NCBI RefSeq assembly: GCF_030052815.1
Contig: NC_079498.1
Coordinates: 89,696,273-89,760,272 of the forward strand
Source of the DNA: Hevea brasiliensis
Taxonomy: Eukaryota > Streptophyta > Magnoliopsida > Malpighiales > Euphorbiaceae
DNA: 64,000 nt
Direction: 5' to 3'
Shown piece after piece: positions 48,019 to 60,944 of the stretch. The notes under the pieces are model-generated. The model was given only the letters and a program-made list of their open reading frames with translations, did not search any database and was not told the origin of the DNA. The position numbers were made by a program, and so were the translations under genes. How positions within the stretch are numbered: position 1 is the first letter of the stretch; the number at the start of each line of letters is the position of its first letter.

Positions 48019-51000
48019 TGTGACATCCCTTACCCGTGTACAGTATACCCGAGTAAGTAATGCCACACGGTGTACCGGCACACTCTAATATTTCTCAATT
48101 AATTTATATCATGCTTTTGCATATAATTTATGAAATACAATTTATTTAAGCCATTTATCAAAAGTATTATTCATTTAAGGTTCCGAAAATTTTACAGAAA
48201 ATCCGGCGGAGTACCGGCTAAAAATGGAGAAAACCGTTCTTCGGAACCTGTTAAAAACACTTCCAATATTTTTATTCCATCATCTCAAACTCCAATATCC
48301 AAAATCTCAACAATATTTCTCAATTTCAATTCTCAATAATCTTTTCATTTCTCAAACATCCATTATCAACACCAAACTCAATATCAAGATTTCAACATTT
48401 CAATTTCTATTTTCATTCATCATTCACATGTGATTTTCACATATAAATCACAAGTAAACATTTACTTTTCCATTAACAAATACAATTTTCATAATTTACA
48501 TATACATCAATATACATTACACAAGTTTAATTACATATGAAGAAAATCTGCTACAAAATATCAAAATGACAAAATGACACCTAGTGCCCTACCAATGCAC
48601 TGCAAGTAGTGAGGTGACACGGACACGGTGCAGAACTGTCGGATGGACTCACCCAGTCTGTGGTCTACTGGGCTCACGATCAGGATCTCCAGTACCTACG
48701 CGTGGCAAAAGCAACGCGCTAAACAATAATGCTTAGTGGTGCAATAATATAATAACAAGAAATAACAGATATAAATATGTATTGCATGTGCATGTTTTGT
48801 TTGTCATGTATTTGTATATCCATTCATTATTTCTTCTACATTGCTCAATTTCATTCATTTGGTTGCCCCAAGTAACCTACACTAGACGACTGGACTGGAT
48901 AACGGGTAAACTGGCACTGGGTACCTAGTACCTCGGGCCGTCACACCATCGGTCACATATGCATCTCGGTGTGCATGAGCAGCTAACAAGCTGTAAATAA
49001 TATCAGTCACAAGGCCAAGTCTCAATGCAAAGTCAGAATGGCTAAAAGCCATGAAATCACAGAATGACATTTTTGCCATGTGCAGTACTGCTAATTGAAC
49101 CCTATTGGCATGCCAAACTATCCAAACCAATCTTGTTAGGTATACTAGGGCATTTGAAACTTTTAAATTCTTCAATTTGTGAATTTCAACTTTTTTGGTG
49201 TCACTATTCATCATTGGTCAACAAAAATGTTGACTTTTAGAATAAAAATGTGTACATTGACTTTGGCACTCCCAACATACCACATTTGGTGTTTAAAACT
49301 TGTTGGCATTAAGTGTTAATACCATTTCAAAGTGTAAACCCACACAAGCAGAATTTTCAGTTTTGGTGAGTCAAGTTCACTGTTCCATTGGACACTGTTA
49401 CTGTTGGAATTTGAAGAAATGTAAAACATAAAAGTTGTTTCTTATTTTGTCTAGTTGAATTTTCTTTTTTTGAATCACTCCATTTGGAGTTTTGTAGCTC
49501 CAGATATGGCCCAAAAACCCAAGCTGTCCGGATATGCATTCTGCAGAAAATTACCATATCTACAGTGCATGAACAGTGACTGGAACCACTTGTTTGGATG
49601 GGTTCTGGCCATAATTTGGGGTAGGTTCCTTCATGAAAGTTGTTTGTCTATGTCTTAACTTGTTGCTGTAAAAATTTCAGGTCAATTGACCAAATCTACA
49701 GTGAGTTATGGCCAAATGAACACTGTTCATTTGGTCAATTCTGCAGAGGCAGTTTCAGGGTTCCGGATTGGGGCCAAGTTTTGGTCCTCTTGCTTTGGTC
49801 TTTTGGGCATGGTTTCTTCAGCAAAAATGTGCCATTATAAGCCTAGTTTCATGTCCAATTGGCCAAACATCAATTGGACTAACACAGCCCAAGTTATGGC
49901 AGTGCAAAGGGACTGAATTTTCAGTCCCTATCTTTGTCCATAGGCGATTTCACCTTCACTTTAACATCCAATTTTTCAGTTCTAATTAGGGTCAACCTAC
50001 CTAAAATGGTCACTAATTGACCATTAAAAAGTTCTCTAAGCATTTCCTAAGCTAAGTCACAATTTCACCTTTCCAAACCCTAATGTCCAAACCAATTACT
50101 CATAAACCTTGATTTAACATACTTAGTTCAATCTCCATGCATATTAATACCTTAATCATGATTTCCAACCACTCTAAGTTTATTAAACAATCAAACTCAA
50201 TCTCTCATAGGGCTGCCGAAATTTGAAGGTGCCCTTAACACATGTAATTTACTTTAATTTCCTAAAATCTCTTAGCTCAAAATGGTGTTTTAACTAAAAT
50301 TTAAAAGAAGGAGAATGAAAGTGTAGCACTAACCTTGAGTGGCAGATTTTTCCCACCTCTAAACCTCAATTTCTTTCCCCTTATTGGCTGCCAAGAGCTT
50401 GTTTAAGATGTGGGGTAAAGCTTTAATGAAGGGAAATTAGAGAAATATAGTGAAACAAGGTAGGAATTTGAGGTTGCTTGATTGAACTTCAATGGAGGGT
50501 GGAAGGGATAGGTTTCGGCTGCACTAAAGGAGAGAGGGTTGGCTGCTGGTTTTTGGTCTTCTTTAGTCTTCATTTATCTCTTTAATTTGTTAGTCAAAGG
50601 ATGGCTTATTTGTGATTGGTCCACATTTCCTTAATGACATCACCATGATGTCATAATTAAGCTTTTTCCTCATTTTCTTTCCTTTCCTCCACTACTCATT
50701 TCCAATTTCATTTTTAGTAATGTTTATTCATATTTTATGTCATATTAATTATTTACTCAACTGGACAAGTCGGCCAAAAATCACCTCTGAAGGCGAAATG
50801 ACCAAAATGCCCTCCGTTTGGCTTAATGGGTCAAAATTATGCAGGTAGATTGAAAATTTTTTCTAGGTATTTTCTTGGCATTCTAATGCCATGGGAACCT
50901 CAGTAACCCTTCTCTGGAGTCCCAAAAATTATTTTACAATTTTTCCCCCGGGTTTAGGGCTCCTCGTTGCGAGAACCGCAACTTCCCTCCGGTTACCCAT

Positions 51001-51199
51001 CGCTTGGGCACCGGCTCGTTTTACTTGGTTGGTTGTATTTTATTTCTAAAATTTTTACTAAGTGTTTCTCATTAATATTTGAGTTAATTATGATTCCCGA
51101 CTTTAATTTAAATATTTTTTCGGACGTTCTAGCTGTCCGGACCGACACCGGTCACCGGAACAGTAGAATGTACGGAGTGGTTACCGGGAGGGTGTTACA
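48019..51199 (-). repeat. 3' LTR of element C (left copy)
   Basis: Plus-strand ends are TGTGACATCCC and GAGGGTGTTACA. It aligns with 55973-59141 over its whole length. Its small open frames are repeated in the partner only because the LTRs are copies. Confidence 0.93.
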
Positions 51200-51213
51200 A
51201 CTCTTCCCCTCTA
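51200..51213 (-). promoter_or_regulatory. Polypurine tract of element C
   Basis: The minus strand reads TAGAGGGGAAGAGT immediately before the LTR. Confidence 0.85.
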
Positions 51214-51235
51214 ATTTAAATTTCGTCCTCGAAAT

Positions 51236-51766
51236 TTACCTGATGCAAACAGTTGAGGGAACTGTTGCCTCATCGTCTCCACTTTCCCAAGTTGCCTCCT
51301 CGGTGTTGTGGTGCCTCCAAAGCACTTTCACCAATGGAATCTGTTTGTTCCTCAACTCTTTCACTTCCCGAGCTAGGATCCGTAGAGGTTCTTCTTCATA
51401 TGTCAAATCCGGCCGTATTTCAATTTCTTCTCTGGAGATGACATGCGAAGGATCTGAGCGGTATCTTCTGAGCATGGACACGTGGAACACATTGTGGATC
51501 TTGTCCAGCTCTGGTGGTAAAGCTAGCCTATAGGCTACTGGACCCACACGTTCAATGACTTCATATGGGCCAATGAACCTAGGGCTTAACTTACCTTTCC
51601 TTCCAAACCTCAATACTTTCTTCCATGGTGACACCTTGAGGAATACCTTATCGCCAACCACATATTCTATTTCCTTTCTCTTCAGGTCGGCATAAGATTT
51701 CTGTCTGTCTGAGGCAACCTTTAAGTTGGCTTTGATTGATTTCACCTTCTCCTCAGCCTGTTTCAC
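51236..51766 (-). CDS. pol of element C: GPY/F module and chromodomain-like C-terminus
   Basis: A 176-residue open frame: SDRQKSYADLKRKEIEYVVG of the integrase C-terminal part, the GPY/F module (LSPRFIGPYEVIERVGPVAY), NVFHVSMLRRYRSDPSHVI, and the chromodomain-like VLWRHHNTEEATWESGDD. It matches element B residue for residue over most of its length. In chromoviruses this tail is attached to integrase and contacts chromatin. It is open by itself, but upstream pol is broken, so a functional polyprotein is unlikely. Confidence 0.88.
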   Translation of the reverse strand: MKQAEEKVKSIKANLKVASDRQKSYADLKRKEIEYVVGDKVFLKVSPWKKVLRFGRKGKLSPRFIGPYEVIERVGPVAYRLALPPELDKIHNVFHVSMLRRYRSDPSHVISREEIEIRPDLTYEEEPLRILAREVKELRNKQIPLVKVLWRHHNTEEATWESGDDEATVPSTVCIR

Positions 51767-52833
51767 AGTGCAGCCCTACCATTTGTCTTCGCCCAATTCA
51801 GTCCAGACTGCTGAGTTCTACATTTTCTCCCATCTGATTGCTTCATATGGGGCCATTTGAATGCTAGCTTGGTAGCTATTGTTGTATGCAAACTCTGCCA
51901 GTGGGAGGTATCTATCCCAACTTCCCTCAAACTCAATGACACAACTCCTCAGCATATCCTCAAGGACCTAACAAGTATTTCATGTTATTATTATCATTTC
52001 AGTTCTATATTTATATCAATTTCATGGGTTTCAATTGTTTACCTGGATTACTCTTTCTGATTGCCCATCCGTCTGAGGATGGAAAGCTGTTCTGAAATGG
52101 AGTTGTGTACCCAAGGACTCATGTAACTTCTTCCAAAATCTCGATGTAAACCTTGGGTCTCGATCAGATATGATGGAAAGTGGAATTCCATGCAGTCTAA
52201 CTATCTCACTAATATACAATTCTGCTAACCTCTCTAGTGAGTAGTCAGTCCTAACTGGCAGAAAGTGTGCTGACTTTGTCAATCTATCCACTACTACCCA
52301 TGCTGCATCATGCTTCTTCCGGGTGAGAGGTAGCCCACTTACAAAATCCATGGTGACCCGATCCCATTTCCATTCAGGTATGCGTATAGGCTGTAGCAAA
52401 CCCGATGGAACTTGATGTTCTGCCTTGACTTGCTGACATGTTAAGCATTTAGTCACATAGTCAGCTATGTCTTTCTTCATACTGTGCCACCAATCAAGCT
52501 TGGATCATGATACATCTTGGTACTTCCTGGGTGCATAGCATATACACTAGTGTGTGCCTCTTTTAGAATATTGGCCTTCAATTCCCCATCATCTGGTACA
52601 CACAGTCTTCCTTTGTAATACAGACACCCATCTGCTTTCACCCCATAGTCAGTTGCTTCTCCCTCTGAGATTTTTTTCATAATAGCCATTAGCTTCTCAT
52701 CTGCCTTTTGCCCATCTAAAATCTGCTGTAGCAGGTTTGGCCTCACTAGCAACTCAGCCAAAATAGCTCCATCTCGAACCAAAGATAGACGGGCATTCAA
52801 TGATCTCAAAGCTGTCATGGATTTTCTGCTCAA
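51767..52833 (-). pseudogene. pol of element C: integrase with candidate intron
   Basis: The frame 52833-52477 holds the RNase H-integrase linker and the first His residues of the zinc domain (VYAMHPGSTKMYHD), then shifts near 52480. Frame 52480-52031 carries KCLTCQQVKAEHQVP and the DDE core: [30 protein letters not shown] and [13 protein letters not shown]. After the catalytic Glu segment the frame is broken by bases 52042-51968 (GTAAAC...TTGTTAG) and resumes as [17 protein letters not shown] at 51967. A further stop near 51780-51820 and the frameshift suggest a dead copy. The family enzyme joins element DNA ends to host DNA. Confidence 0.88.
51968..52042 (-). other. Candidate 75-bp spliceosomal intron in the integrase frame of element C
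   Basis: On the minus strand, ATCCAG is followed by GTAAAC, an AT-rich 75-base segment with an in-frame TGA, and TTGTTAG before GTCCTTGAGG. Removing it joins ...SERVIQ and VLEDML... in phase 0, exactly as in the uninterrupted element B ([12 protein letters not shown]). Size, base composition and borders suit a short plant intron. An unrelated small insertion is the alternative. Confidence 0.6.
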
Positions 52834-54500
52834 AGCATCAGCAACTACATTTGCCTTCCCAAGATGGTAGTCAATTACACAGTCATAGTCCTTCAGGAAC
52901 TCAATCCATCGCCTCTATCTAAGGTTGAGCTCCTTCTGGGTTGGCAAATATTTCAGGCTTTTGTGGTCTGTGTAAATGTAGCACTTTTCACCATACAAGT
53001 AATGCCTCCATATCTTGATCACGAAGATAATTGCCGCAAGCTCTAGATCATGGGTAGGGTAGTTACGCTCATGTGGCCTTAGTCGCTGGAAGCATAGGCG
53101 ATCACTTTCCCCTCTTGCATCAACACACACCTAACCCATTATGAGAGGCATCACGTAGACCATAAAGTCCTTCCACGACATCTTTGTGTGCTAACTGGTG
53201 CCTCTGTCAACATAGCCTTCAACTTCTCAAAACTGGTATGACACTTGTCATTCCAGTCAAATCTGACATTCTTGTGTAACAACTTGGTCATTGGAGCAGC
53301 TATTAGGGAAATCCTTCACAAATCTCTGTAATACCCACTAGCCCCAAGAAGCTTCCGACCTCGGTTGTATTCTGGGAGGCTTCCATTCCATCATCGCTTC
53401 TATTTTCTTGGGATCCACCTAATCCCATCACCGAAACTATGTGTCCAAGGAATGCAATCTCATTCACCAAAAGTCACACTTGGACAACTTAGCATACTGA
53501 CTTCTTTTCTCTCAGGGTTTGCAGAACAATCCTCAAATGTTCATCATGTTCTTCCCTGGTCTTGGAATACACCAAAATATCATCAATAAAGACAACTACG
53601 AACCGATCTAAGTGTGGATGGAAGATACGGTTCATAAGGTCCATGAATGCTTGGTGCATTTGTTAAGCCAAAGGGCATCACGAGAAACTCATAATGCCCA
53701 TACCGGGTCTGAATGCGCTTTGGGCACATCTACATCCTTTACCCTCGGTGATGATACCTCGATGCGAGATCAATCTTAGAAAATACTCCTGCTCCCTTCA
53801 ACCGATCAAACAGATCATCAATTCTAGGCAACGGATATTTGTTCTTCATGACCACTTTATTCACCGCCAGGTAATCAATACAAAGCCTCAAAGTCCCATC
53901 CTTCTTCTTTACAAACAAAGACCGGAGCTCCCCATGGTGACACATTGGGCGTATGAACCCCTTATCAAGCAACTCTTGCAATCGAGTTTTTAACTCCCTC
54001 AATTCGAGGTGCCATCCTATAAGGAGCAATGGAAATGGGTCTTTGTGCCAGCGGTGTCTCAATAGCAAATTCAACTTCCCTTCTCGGTGGCAACCTGGCA
54101 ATTCTTCAGAAATACCTGCAGGAAGTCTCTCACTGTGGGTATATTACTCAAGTTTGACTTAGCCGCCTAGTATCCACCACATGTGCTAGGTAGGCTTCAT
54201 GTGCTTTCTCATCATTCTTCTTGCAACGGTGGTTGAGATGACATTGGACAAGAAATCATCCTTTCCCCACAACCGTGATCTCATTACCCTCTGAAGTTTT
54301 TAGAGAAATTCTCTTCAATTTGCAATCAACTATTGCACGATGACGTGACAACGGTCCATTCCCAATATCACGTCAAACTCATGGAAGGGCAACTCAATTA
54401 GGTGCGCCAAGAATTCATACCCCTGAATCCTTAACGCAACTCTTGTATACTTTGTTCACTACCACACTGTGGCCCAATGGATTAGTGACCGAATGTCTTG
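52834..54500 (-). pseudogene. pol of element C: protease, reverse transcriptase and RNase H, broken
   Basis: In minus order: the end of protease near 54356-54385 (FDVILGMD); RT from about 54050 ([58 protein letters not shown]) with the catalytic FIDDILVYS at about 53560-53590; and RNase H near 53130-52915 ([40 protein letters not shown]). Frameshifts separate these pieces at least five times between 53050 and 54250, including within RT motifs, far more than in the LTRs. No complete enzyme can be read. Confidence 0.9.
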
Positions 54501-54501
54501 G

Positions 54502-55845
54502 TCACTCTCCTACTAGTATCCCCCTTTCTACGGGTAGGTTGATGCAAATATAGGAATGAGTGGATCTGGATCCACCAATGCATGCACAGGAGTATTGTAG
54601 AGGAGAACGCATTACTCGATGACGTCCGGGCATCTTGCTCCTCCCGAGTTCTCGGGGCATAATTTCTCGGTGGTGCATTATCCGCCTCTCTGCTGGCTCA
54701 GATGCAGGCCTCTGTGATGGTCCCACTGCGTCAGATTTGCCAGGTTTTCTACCTCTCTGTGGTGCAGGAGCAGGTCTGTCTGCTTGTGTTGGAGCAGCTG
54801 TAGTAGTTCTGCGTGGACAGTTCTTCAACTGATGCTCTGTTGACCCACACCTCAAGCACCATTTACTCCAACATTCCCCCTTGTGCCATTTCGGGCAATG
54901 CGGACATGCGAGAAGATGTTGGGGCTGGTCCCTGAACCCCATCCTCGGAGGCGCCACCGATGGTGTTGATGACCTCTCCTAGGGGTGAGCGTGGCACAGG
55001 CCCCGAGACCGACCACGACCTGTGGTTGACCGAACTCGTGCGGGAGGACCCTTGAACTTCTTCCCAAATGCGGGAGATGAGCTGGGTGACCGGTCCCTCT
55101 TCTGCTGTCTATCCCTTCCTGTCCGCTCACCGATTCTCACTTTTTCCACCTTTATTGCAGCTTCCACTAACTTGCTAAATGCAGTGATTCCCAAGGCAGT
55201 GAGCTGGATCTTGATGTTGTCATTTAGTCCCTCTTCAAATCTCTTACATCTTTCAGCTTCATTAGGGACTATCTCCCTTCCGTAGCGGCTTAATCGGATG
55301 AATTCTTTCTCATACTCAGCCACTGACAATTGTCTCTGCCTCAGGTTAATAAATTCTCTTCTTCTCTCTTCCGGGTATCTGATGCCCACATATTTCTTCT
55401 TAAATTCGAGAGAAAGAAGTCCCAAATTCTGACTTATTTGCACTTCACTGACACGATGTCCCACCATTCATAGGCATCGTCTTGTAACAAGGATACAACG
55501 ACTTCTAAGTTACGCTGCAGTGCGGTGAAGTTGTTTTAAGACTCTGTTCTATTCAACCAATTCTACCGCCACCGAGTCATCTTCTCTCTTGCCATAGAAA
55601 TCCACCCCCAAACTTTCTTAGCCTTTCCAAGTGTGATTTCTGTGGAGCTGGTGGTGGTGGTGCTGGCATTACCCGGCCATTTGTCTGAAGAAGTCGGCCA
55701 TTTGTTGGAACATGGCCTGTGGAGGCTGAGCAGGCTCTGCTTGAGCTGGCGGAGCAGATTCTCTCATGCCCCCAGTCTCAGCTGCTGCAGGTGGAGCATG
55801 ACTCTCCACTTCCTCCTCAACGGCTCTCTGAGATCAATGGTCCAT
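54502..55845 (-). pseudogene. gag of element C, broken
   Basis: The likely start ATG is at 55845, with a stop three codons later, followed by frame changes near 55480-55680. The gag core is open from 55467 to 54979 (FKKKYVGIRYPEERRREFIN, LSVAEYEKEFIRLSRYGRE, CKRFEEGLNDNIK). The region 54957-54502 carries two Cys/His clusters (CPHCPKWHKGEC and CLRCGSTEHQLKNC). The second is a complete CCHC knuckle. A frameshift near 54980 separates core and knuckles. Confidence 0.88.
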
Positions 55846-55955
55846 ATCCTATTCAAAATAAGAAAAATAAACAGATCTGCATTAGTGTCACCTCGACTCT
55901 TACAAATGCAATGCATGGTATGGACTCAATCTAGGCCCAGAAACGCCTAAACCGT

Positions 55956-55967
55956 GCTCTGATACCA
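55956..55967 (-). promoter_or_regulatory. Primer-binding site of element C
   Basis: The minus strand reads TGGTATCAGAGC, a perfect match to the initiator tRNA-Met 3' complement, five bases inside the LTR. Confidence 0.92.
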
Positions 55968-55972
55968 CTAAA

Positions 55973-58900
55973 TGTGACACCCCTTACCCATGTACAGTAT
56001 ACCCGAGTAAGTAATGCCACACGGTGTACCGACACACTCTAATATTTCTCAATTAATTTATATCATGCTTTTGCATATAATTTATGAAATACAATTTATT
56101 TAAGCCATTTATCAAAAGTATTATTCATTTAAGGTTCCGAAAATTTTCTGAAAATCCAGTGAGTCTGGCTAAAAATGGAGAAAACCGTTCTTCGGAACCT
56201 GTTAAAAACACTTCCAATATTTTTATTCCATCATCTCAAACTCCAACATCCAAAATCTCAACAATATTTCTCAATTTCAATTCTCAATAATCTTTTCATT
56301 TCTCAAACATCCATTATCAACACCAAACTCAATATCAAGATTTCAACATTTCAATTTCTATTTTCATTCATCATTCACATGTGATTTTCGCATATAAATC
56401 ACAAGTAAACATTTACTTTTCCATTAACAAATACAATTTTCATAATTTACATATACATCAATATACATTACACAAGTTTAATTACATATGAAGAAAACTC
56501 TGCTACAAAATATCAAAATGACAAAATGACACCTAGTGCCCTACCAATGCACTGCAAGTAGTGAGGTGACACGGACACGATGCAGATCGCGGATGGACTC
56601 ACCCGATGCGTGGTCTACTGGGCTCACGATCAGGATCTCCAGTACCTACGCGTGGCAAAAGCAACGCGCTAAGCAATAATGCTTAGTGGTGCAATAATAT
56701 AATAACAAGAAATAACAGATATAAATATGTATTGCATGTGCATGTTTTGTTTGTCATGTATTTGTATATCCATTCATTATTTCTTCTACATTGCTCAATT
56801 TCATTCATTTGGTTGCCCCAAGTAACCTACACTAGACGACTGGACTGGATAACGGGTAAACTGGCACTGGGTACCTAGTACCTCGGGCCGTCACACCATC
56901 GGTCACATATGCATCTCGGTGTGCAGCGAGCGGCTAACAAGCTGTAAATAATATCAGTCACAAGGCCAAGTCTCAATGCAAAGTCAGAATGGCTAAAAGC
57001 CATGAAATCACAGAATGACATTTTTGCCATGTGCAGTACTGCTAACTGAACCCTATTGGCATGCCAAACTATCCAAACCAATCTTGTTAGGTATACTAGG
57101 GCATTTGAAACTTTTAAATTCTTCAATTTGTGAATTTCAACTTTTTTGGTGTCACTATTCATCATTGGTCAACAAAAATGTTGACTTTTAGAATAAAAAT
57201 GTGTATATTGACTTTGGCACTCCCAACATACCACATTTGGTGTTTAAAACTTGTTGACATTAAGTGTTAATACCATTTCAAAGTGTAAACCCACACAAGC
57301 AGAATTTTCAGTTTTGGTGAGTCAAGTTCACTGTTCCATTGGACACTGTTACTGTTGGAATTTGAAGAAATGTAAAACATAAAAGTTGTTCCTTATTTTG
57401 TCTAGTTGAATTTTATTTTTTTGAATCACTCCATTTGGAGTTTTGTAGCTCCAGATATGGCCCAAAAACCCAAGCTGTCCGGATATGCATTCTGCAGAAA
57501 ATTACCATATCTACAGTGCATGAACAGTGACTGGAACCACTTGTTTGGATGGGTTCTGGCCATAATTTGGGGTAGGTTCCTTCATGAAAGTTGTTTGTCT
57601 ATGTCTTAACTTGTTGCTATAAAACTTTCAGGTCAATTGACCAAATCTACAGTGAATTATGGCCAAATGAACAGTTACTGTTCATTTGGTCAATTCTGTA
57701 GAGGCAGTTTCAGGGTTCCGGATTGGGGCCAAGTTTTGGTCCTCTTGCTTTGGTCTTTTGGGCATGGTTTCTTCAGCAAAAATGTGCCATTATAAGCCTA
57801 GTTTCATGTCCAATTGGCCAAACATCAATTGGACTAACACAGCCCAAGTTATGGCAGTGCAAAGGGACTGAATTTTCAGTCCCTATGCTGCTGTCCATAG
57901 GCAGATTTCACCTTCACTTTAACATCCAATTTTTCAGTTCTAATTAGGGTCAACCTACCTAAAATGGTCACTAATTGACCATTAAAAAGTTCTCTAAGCA
58001 TTTCCTAAGCTAAGTCACAATTTCACCTTTCCAAACCCTAATGTCCAAACCAATTACTCATAAACCTTGATTTAACATACTTAGTTCAATCTCCATGCAT
58101 ATTAATACCTTAATCATGATTTCCAACCACTCTAAGTTTATTAAACAATCAAACTCAATCTCTCATAGGGCTGCCAAAATTTGAAGGTGCCCTTAACATA
58201 TGTAATTTACTTTAATTTCCTAAAATCTCTTAGCTCAAAATGGTGTTTTAACTAAAATTTAAAAGAAGGAGAATGAAAGTGTAGCACTAACCTTGAGTGG
58301 CAGATTTTTCCCACCTCTAACCTCAATTTCTTTCCCCTTGTTGGCTGCCAAGAGCTTGTTTAAGATGTGGGGTAAAGCTTTAATGAAGGGAAGTTAGAGA
58401 AATATAGTGAAACAAGGTAGGAATTTGAGGTTGCTTGATTGAACTTCAATGGAGGGTGGAAGGGATAGGTTTCGGCTGCACTAAAGGAGAGAGGGTTGGC
58501 TGCTGGTTTTTGGCTTCTTTAATCTTCATTTATCTCTTTAATTTGTTAGTCAAAGGATGACTTATTTGTGATTGGTCCACATTTCCTTAATGACATCACC
58601 ATGATGTCATAATTAAGCTTTTTCCTCATTTTCTTTCCTTTCCTCCACTACTCATTTCCAATTTCATTTTTAGTAATGTTTATTCATATTTTATGTCATA
58701 TTAATTATTTACTCAACTGGACAAGTCGGCCAAAAATCACCTCTGAAGGCGAAATGACCAAAATACCCTCCGTTTGGCTTAACGGGTCAAAATTGTCTGT
58801 ACCGATTGAAAAATTTTTCTATGTATTTTCTTGGCATTCTAATGCCATGGGAACCTCAGTAACCCTTCTCTGGAGTCCCAAAAATTATTTTACAATTTTT

Positions 58901-59141
58901 CCCCCGGGTTTAGGGCTTCTCTTTGCGAGAACCGCAACTTCCCTCCGGTTACCCATCGCTTGGGCACCGGCTCGTTTTACTTGGTTGTATTTTATTTCTA
59001 AAATTTTTACTAAGTGTTTCTTATTAATATTTGAGTTAATTATGATTCCCGACTTTAATTTAAATATTTTTCCGGACGTTCTAGTCAGGACCGACCGATC
59101 ACCGAATGAGAATGTACGAATTAGTTCTGGAGGGTGTTACA
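55973..59141 (-). repeat. 5' LTR of element C (right copy)
   Basis: Plus-strand ends are TGTGACACCCC and GAGGGTGTTACA. It is nearly the same as the left LTR except for several clustered patches (for example about 56150-56170, 56580-56615 and 59080-59130). Confidence 0.93.
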
Positions 59142-59146
59142 TTTCT
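59142..59146. repeat. Target-site duplication of element C, right copy (TTTCT)
   Basis: It is identical to 48014-48018. Confidence 0.9.
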
Positions 59147-60812
59147 GACCTTTTATCTTTAATTATTAATATTTGATTATCGACTGCCTAATCATCATGA
59201 TTGATTGTAATATCGTTAAATCAAAATTATAGATTTTTTTTTCTGGCAAATATATATGCTCGGTCTCATAAGTGGCAAATGGGTCGGGTCAATCATTTCG
59301 AGTTGTGAATTTGAATCATTTAGGTCTTAATTTTTGAATGTATTTTTAAATCTGGACATTTTAGATTATTTGAACTTTCAAATCATAATATTATTTAAAA
59401 AGAATAATTTTATTCATTTAATTTTTAAATTAATTTTTTTTTATTTTATATACGTGATTTCTCGCACTCACTCAGAGTGATATTCAGATTCCTAATAATA
59501 ACGACTCTTAAATTTAAACTTTAATTTATAAATTTCATTTGAATCAATTTCATACTACTAATTTAATCATTTATTGGTAAATCAATTTTATATTTTAATT
59601 TAACTGTCCTTTGAAAATGAGCTAAAGTTGCAACAAATAAATCCTAGCTCCTAAGTCACATAACTTATTTATGGATCCATAAATTAAACTAGCTTGCTTT
59701 TTTTTTTTTTCTTCTTCAGATTTGCCCTTTGCTAATGACCTAAGGGCTGCTATATATATTTATATATAGGTACACACACACTGAGATGAGAGTTTGTTCA
59801 ACTAAAACATGAATATTGGCCGGCTCAAGCAATGTGATTTCATGGCATGTCAATTGCATTAATTTATTTCTTCTTTCTCAAAATATAAATCATTAATTTT
59901 AATTTTCTTTGGGATTATCACATCTTACTCTCTTTTTTTTTTCTTTTATTAGGTCATATCAATAAAAAAAGAATTTAGTCTTTTGAAGGCAAAAATACTA
60001 AGTTTAGCGCATTCCTCAAAATATATATTTTTTTATTTTTTTCAAATAAGCTATATAAAGTTATCAAATTATCACAATTATACTCTATAGTCAAAATTCG
60101 GTAAAATTAACAATGAAACACAATAACATGTGCACTAGCAAGTTATGTTAAAGCATGTATATCGTGAAAGTATCGCTTGTGCAAATTGACTAGCTCATTT
60201 GTGTTCTTTTTTATCCGTGGGTTATCATCAATTGGACTTTCCTTCCAATGTCCTGAGTAGAATTTTCTTCTAGGATATCAGCGATGTATCATATGCAAAT
60301 ATGCAAGACCTTCTGTATTATAACTTTATTTTATTTCTCTCTTTTTTGAAAAAAAAAGTGTGCACTCAAAGATATGGAAAATTAAAAAGAAAAGAAAAAG
60401 AATAAAAAAAAAAAAAGGAATGTTCTCCCTCCTCCCTCCCTCCCTTGTATTTCTCTCTCCTCCAGAATCCAAGCTCCTAAAAGTCACCATATGATGGTCA
60501 TTTCCATTTTCATAGCCGAACCTAAATTGGCAACCACTATCTTCTCCTTCAATGAATCTTCAATCCCTTTCTCTTTATTCTTTTTCTTAGTCGCAATGCA
60601 CAGCTAGTTGGTATTGTTGTCTCTTAATCCAACTCGAGAATCTTAAGATAGTCATTCTTGTCTTAACACTGCTTTTGGCACATTTGCCATTATTGTCAAA
60701 GGAAACTATGGCTTTGATTCTGTTCAGATTGCTAATGGAGGGGAGTGGCGGTTGGTTGGAAAATTGTTCTTGCCCATTTGAATTTGTTATTATTATAAAA
60801 AAAATGTTTATA
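59147..60812. other. AT-rich intergenic DNA
   Basis: No gene is supported. There are homopolymer T runs near 59700 and 59930, and a CTCCCTC-rich patch at 60424-60466. The latter part may include the eroded start of LTR F, near 60770. Confidence 0.55.
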
Positions 60813-60940
<128 letters not shown>

Positions 60941-60944
60941 AAAA

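Larger units (their letters stand above)
48019..59141 (-). mobile_element. Full-length Ty3/gypsy chromovirus C
   Basis: Two LTRs of 3181 and 3169 bases (48019-51199 and 55973-59141) flank a 4.8 kb interior. On the minus strand this reads PBS, gag, zinc knuckles, protease, RT, RNase H, integrase and chromodomain-like end. The target site TTTCT is perfectly duplicated. The LTRs are the most alike pair in the window, so this looks like the youngest insertion. Nevertheless gag and pol carry many frameshifts and stops. The integrase frame is interrupted by a 75-base GT-AG segment. The integrase C-terminus with GPY/F and ATWE fits the Tekay/Del clade. Confidence 0.95.

Noticed and set aside
48130..49989. 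Open frames repeated in both C LTRs (for example 48130-48433 and 49455-49916)
   Set aside because: They recur only because the LTRs are copies. They have no conserved domain and differ in frame between copies.
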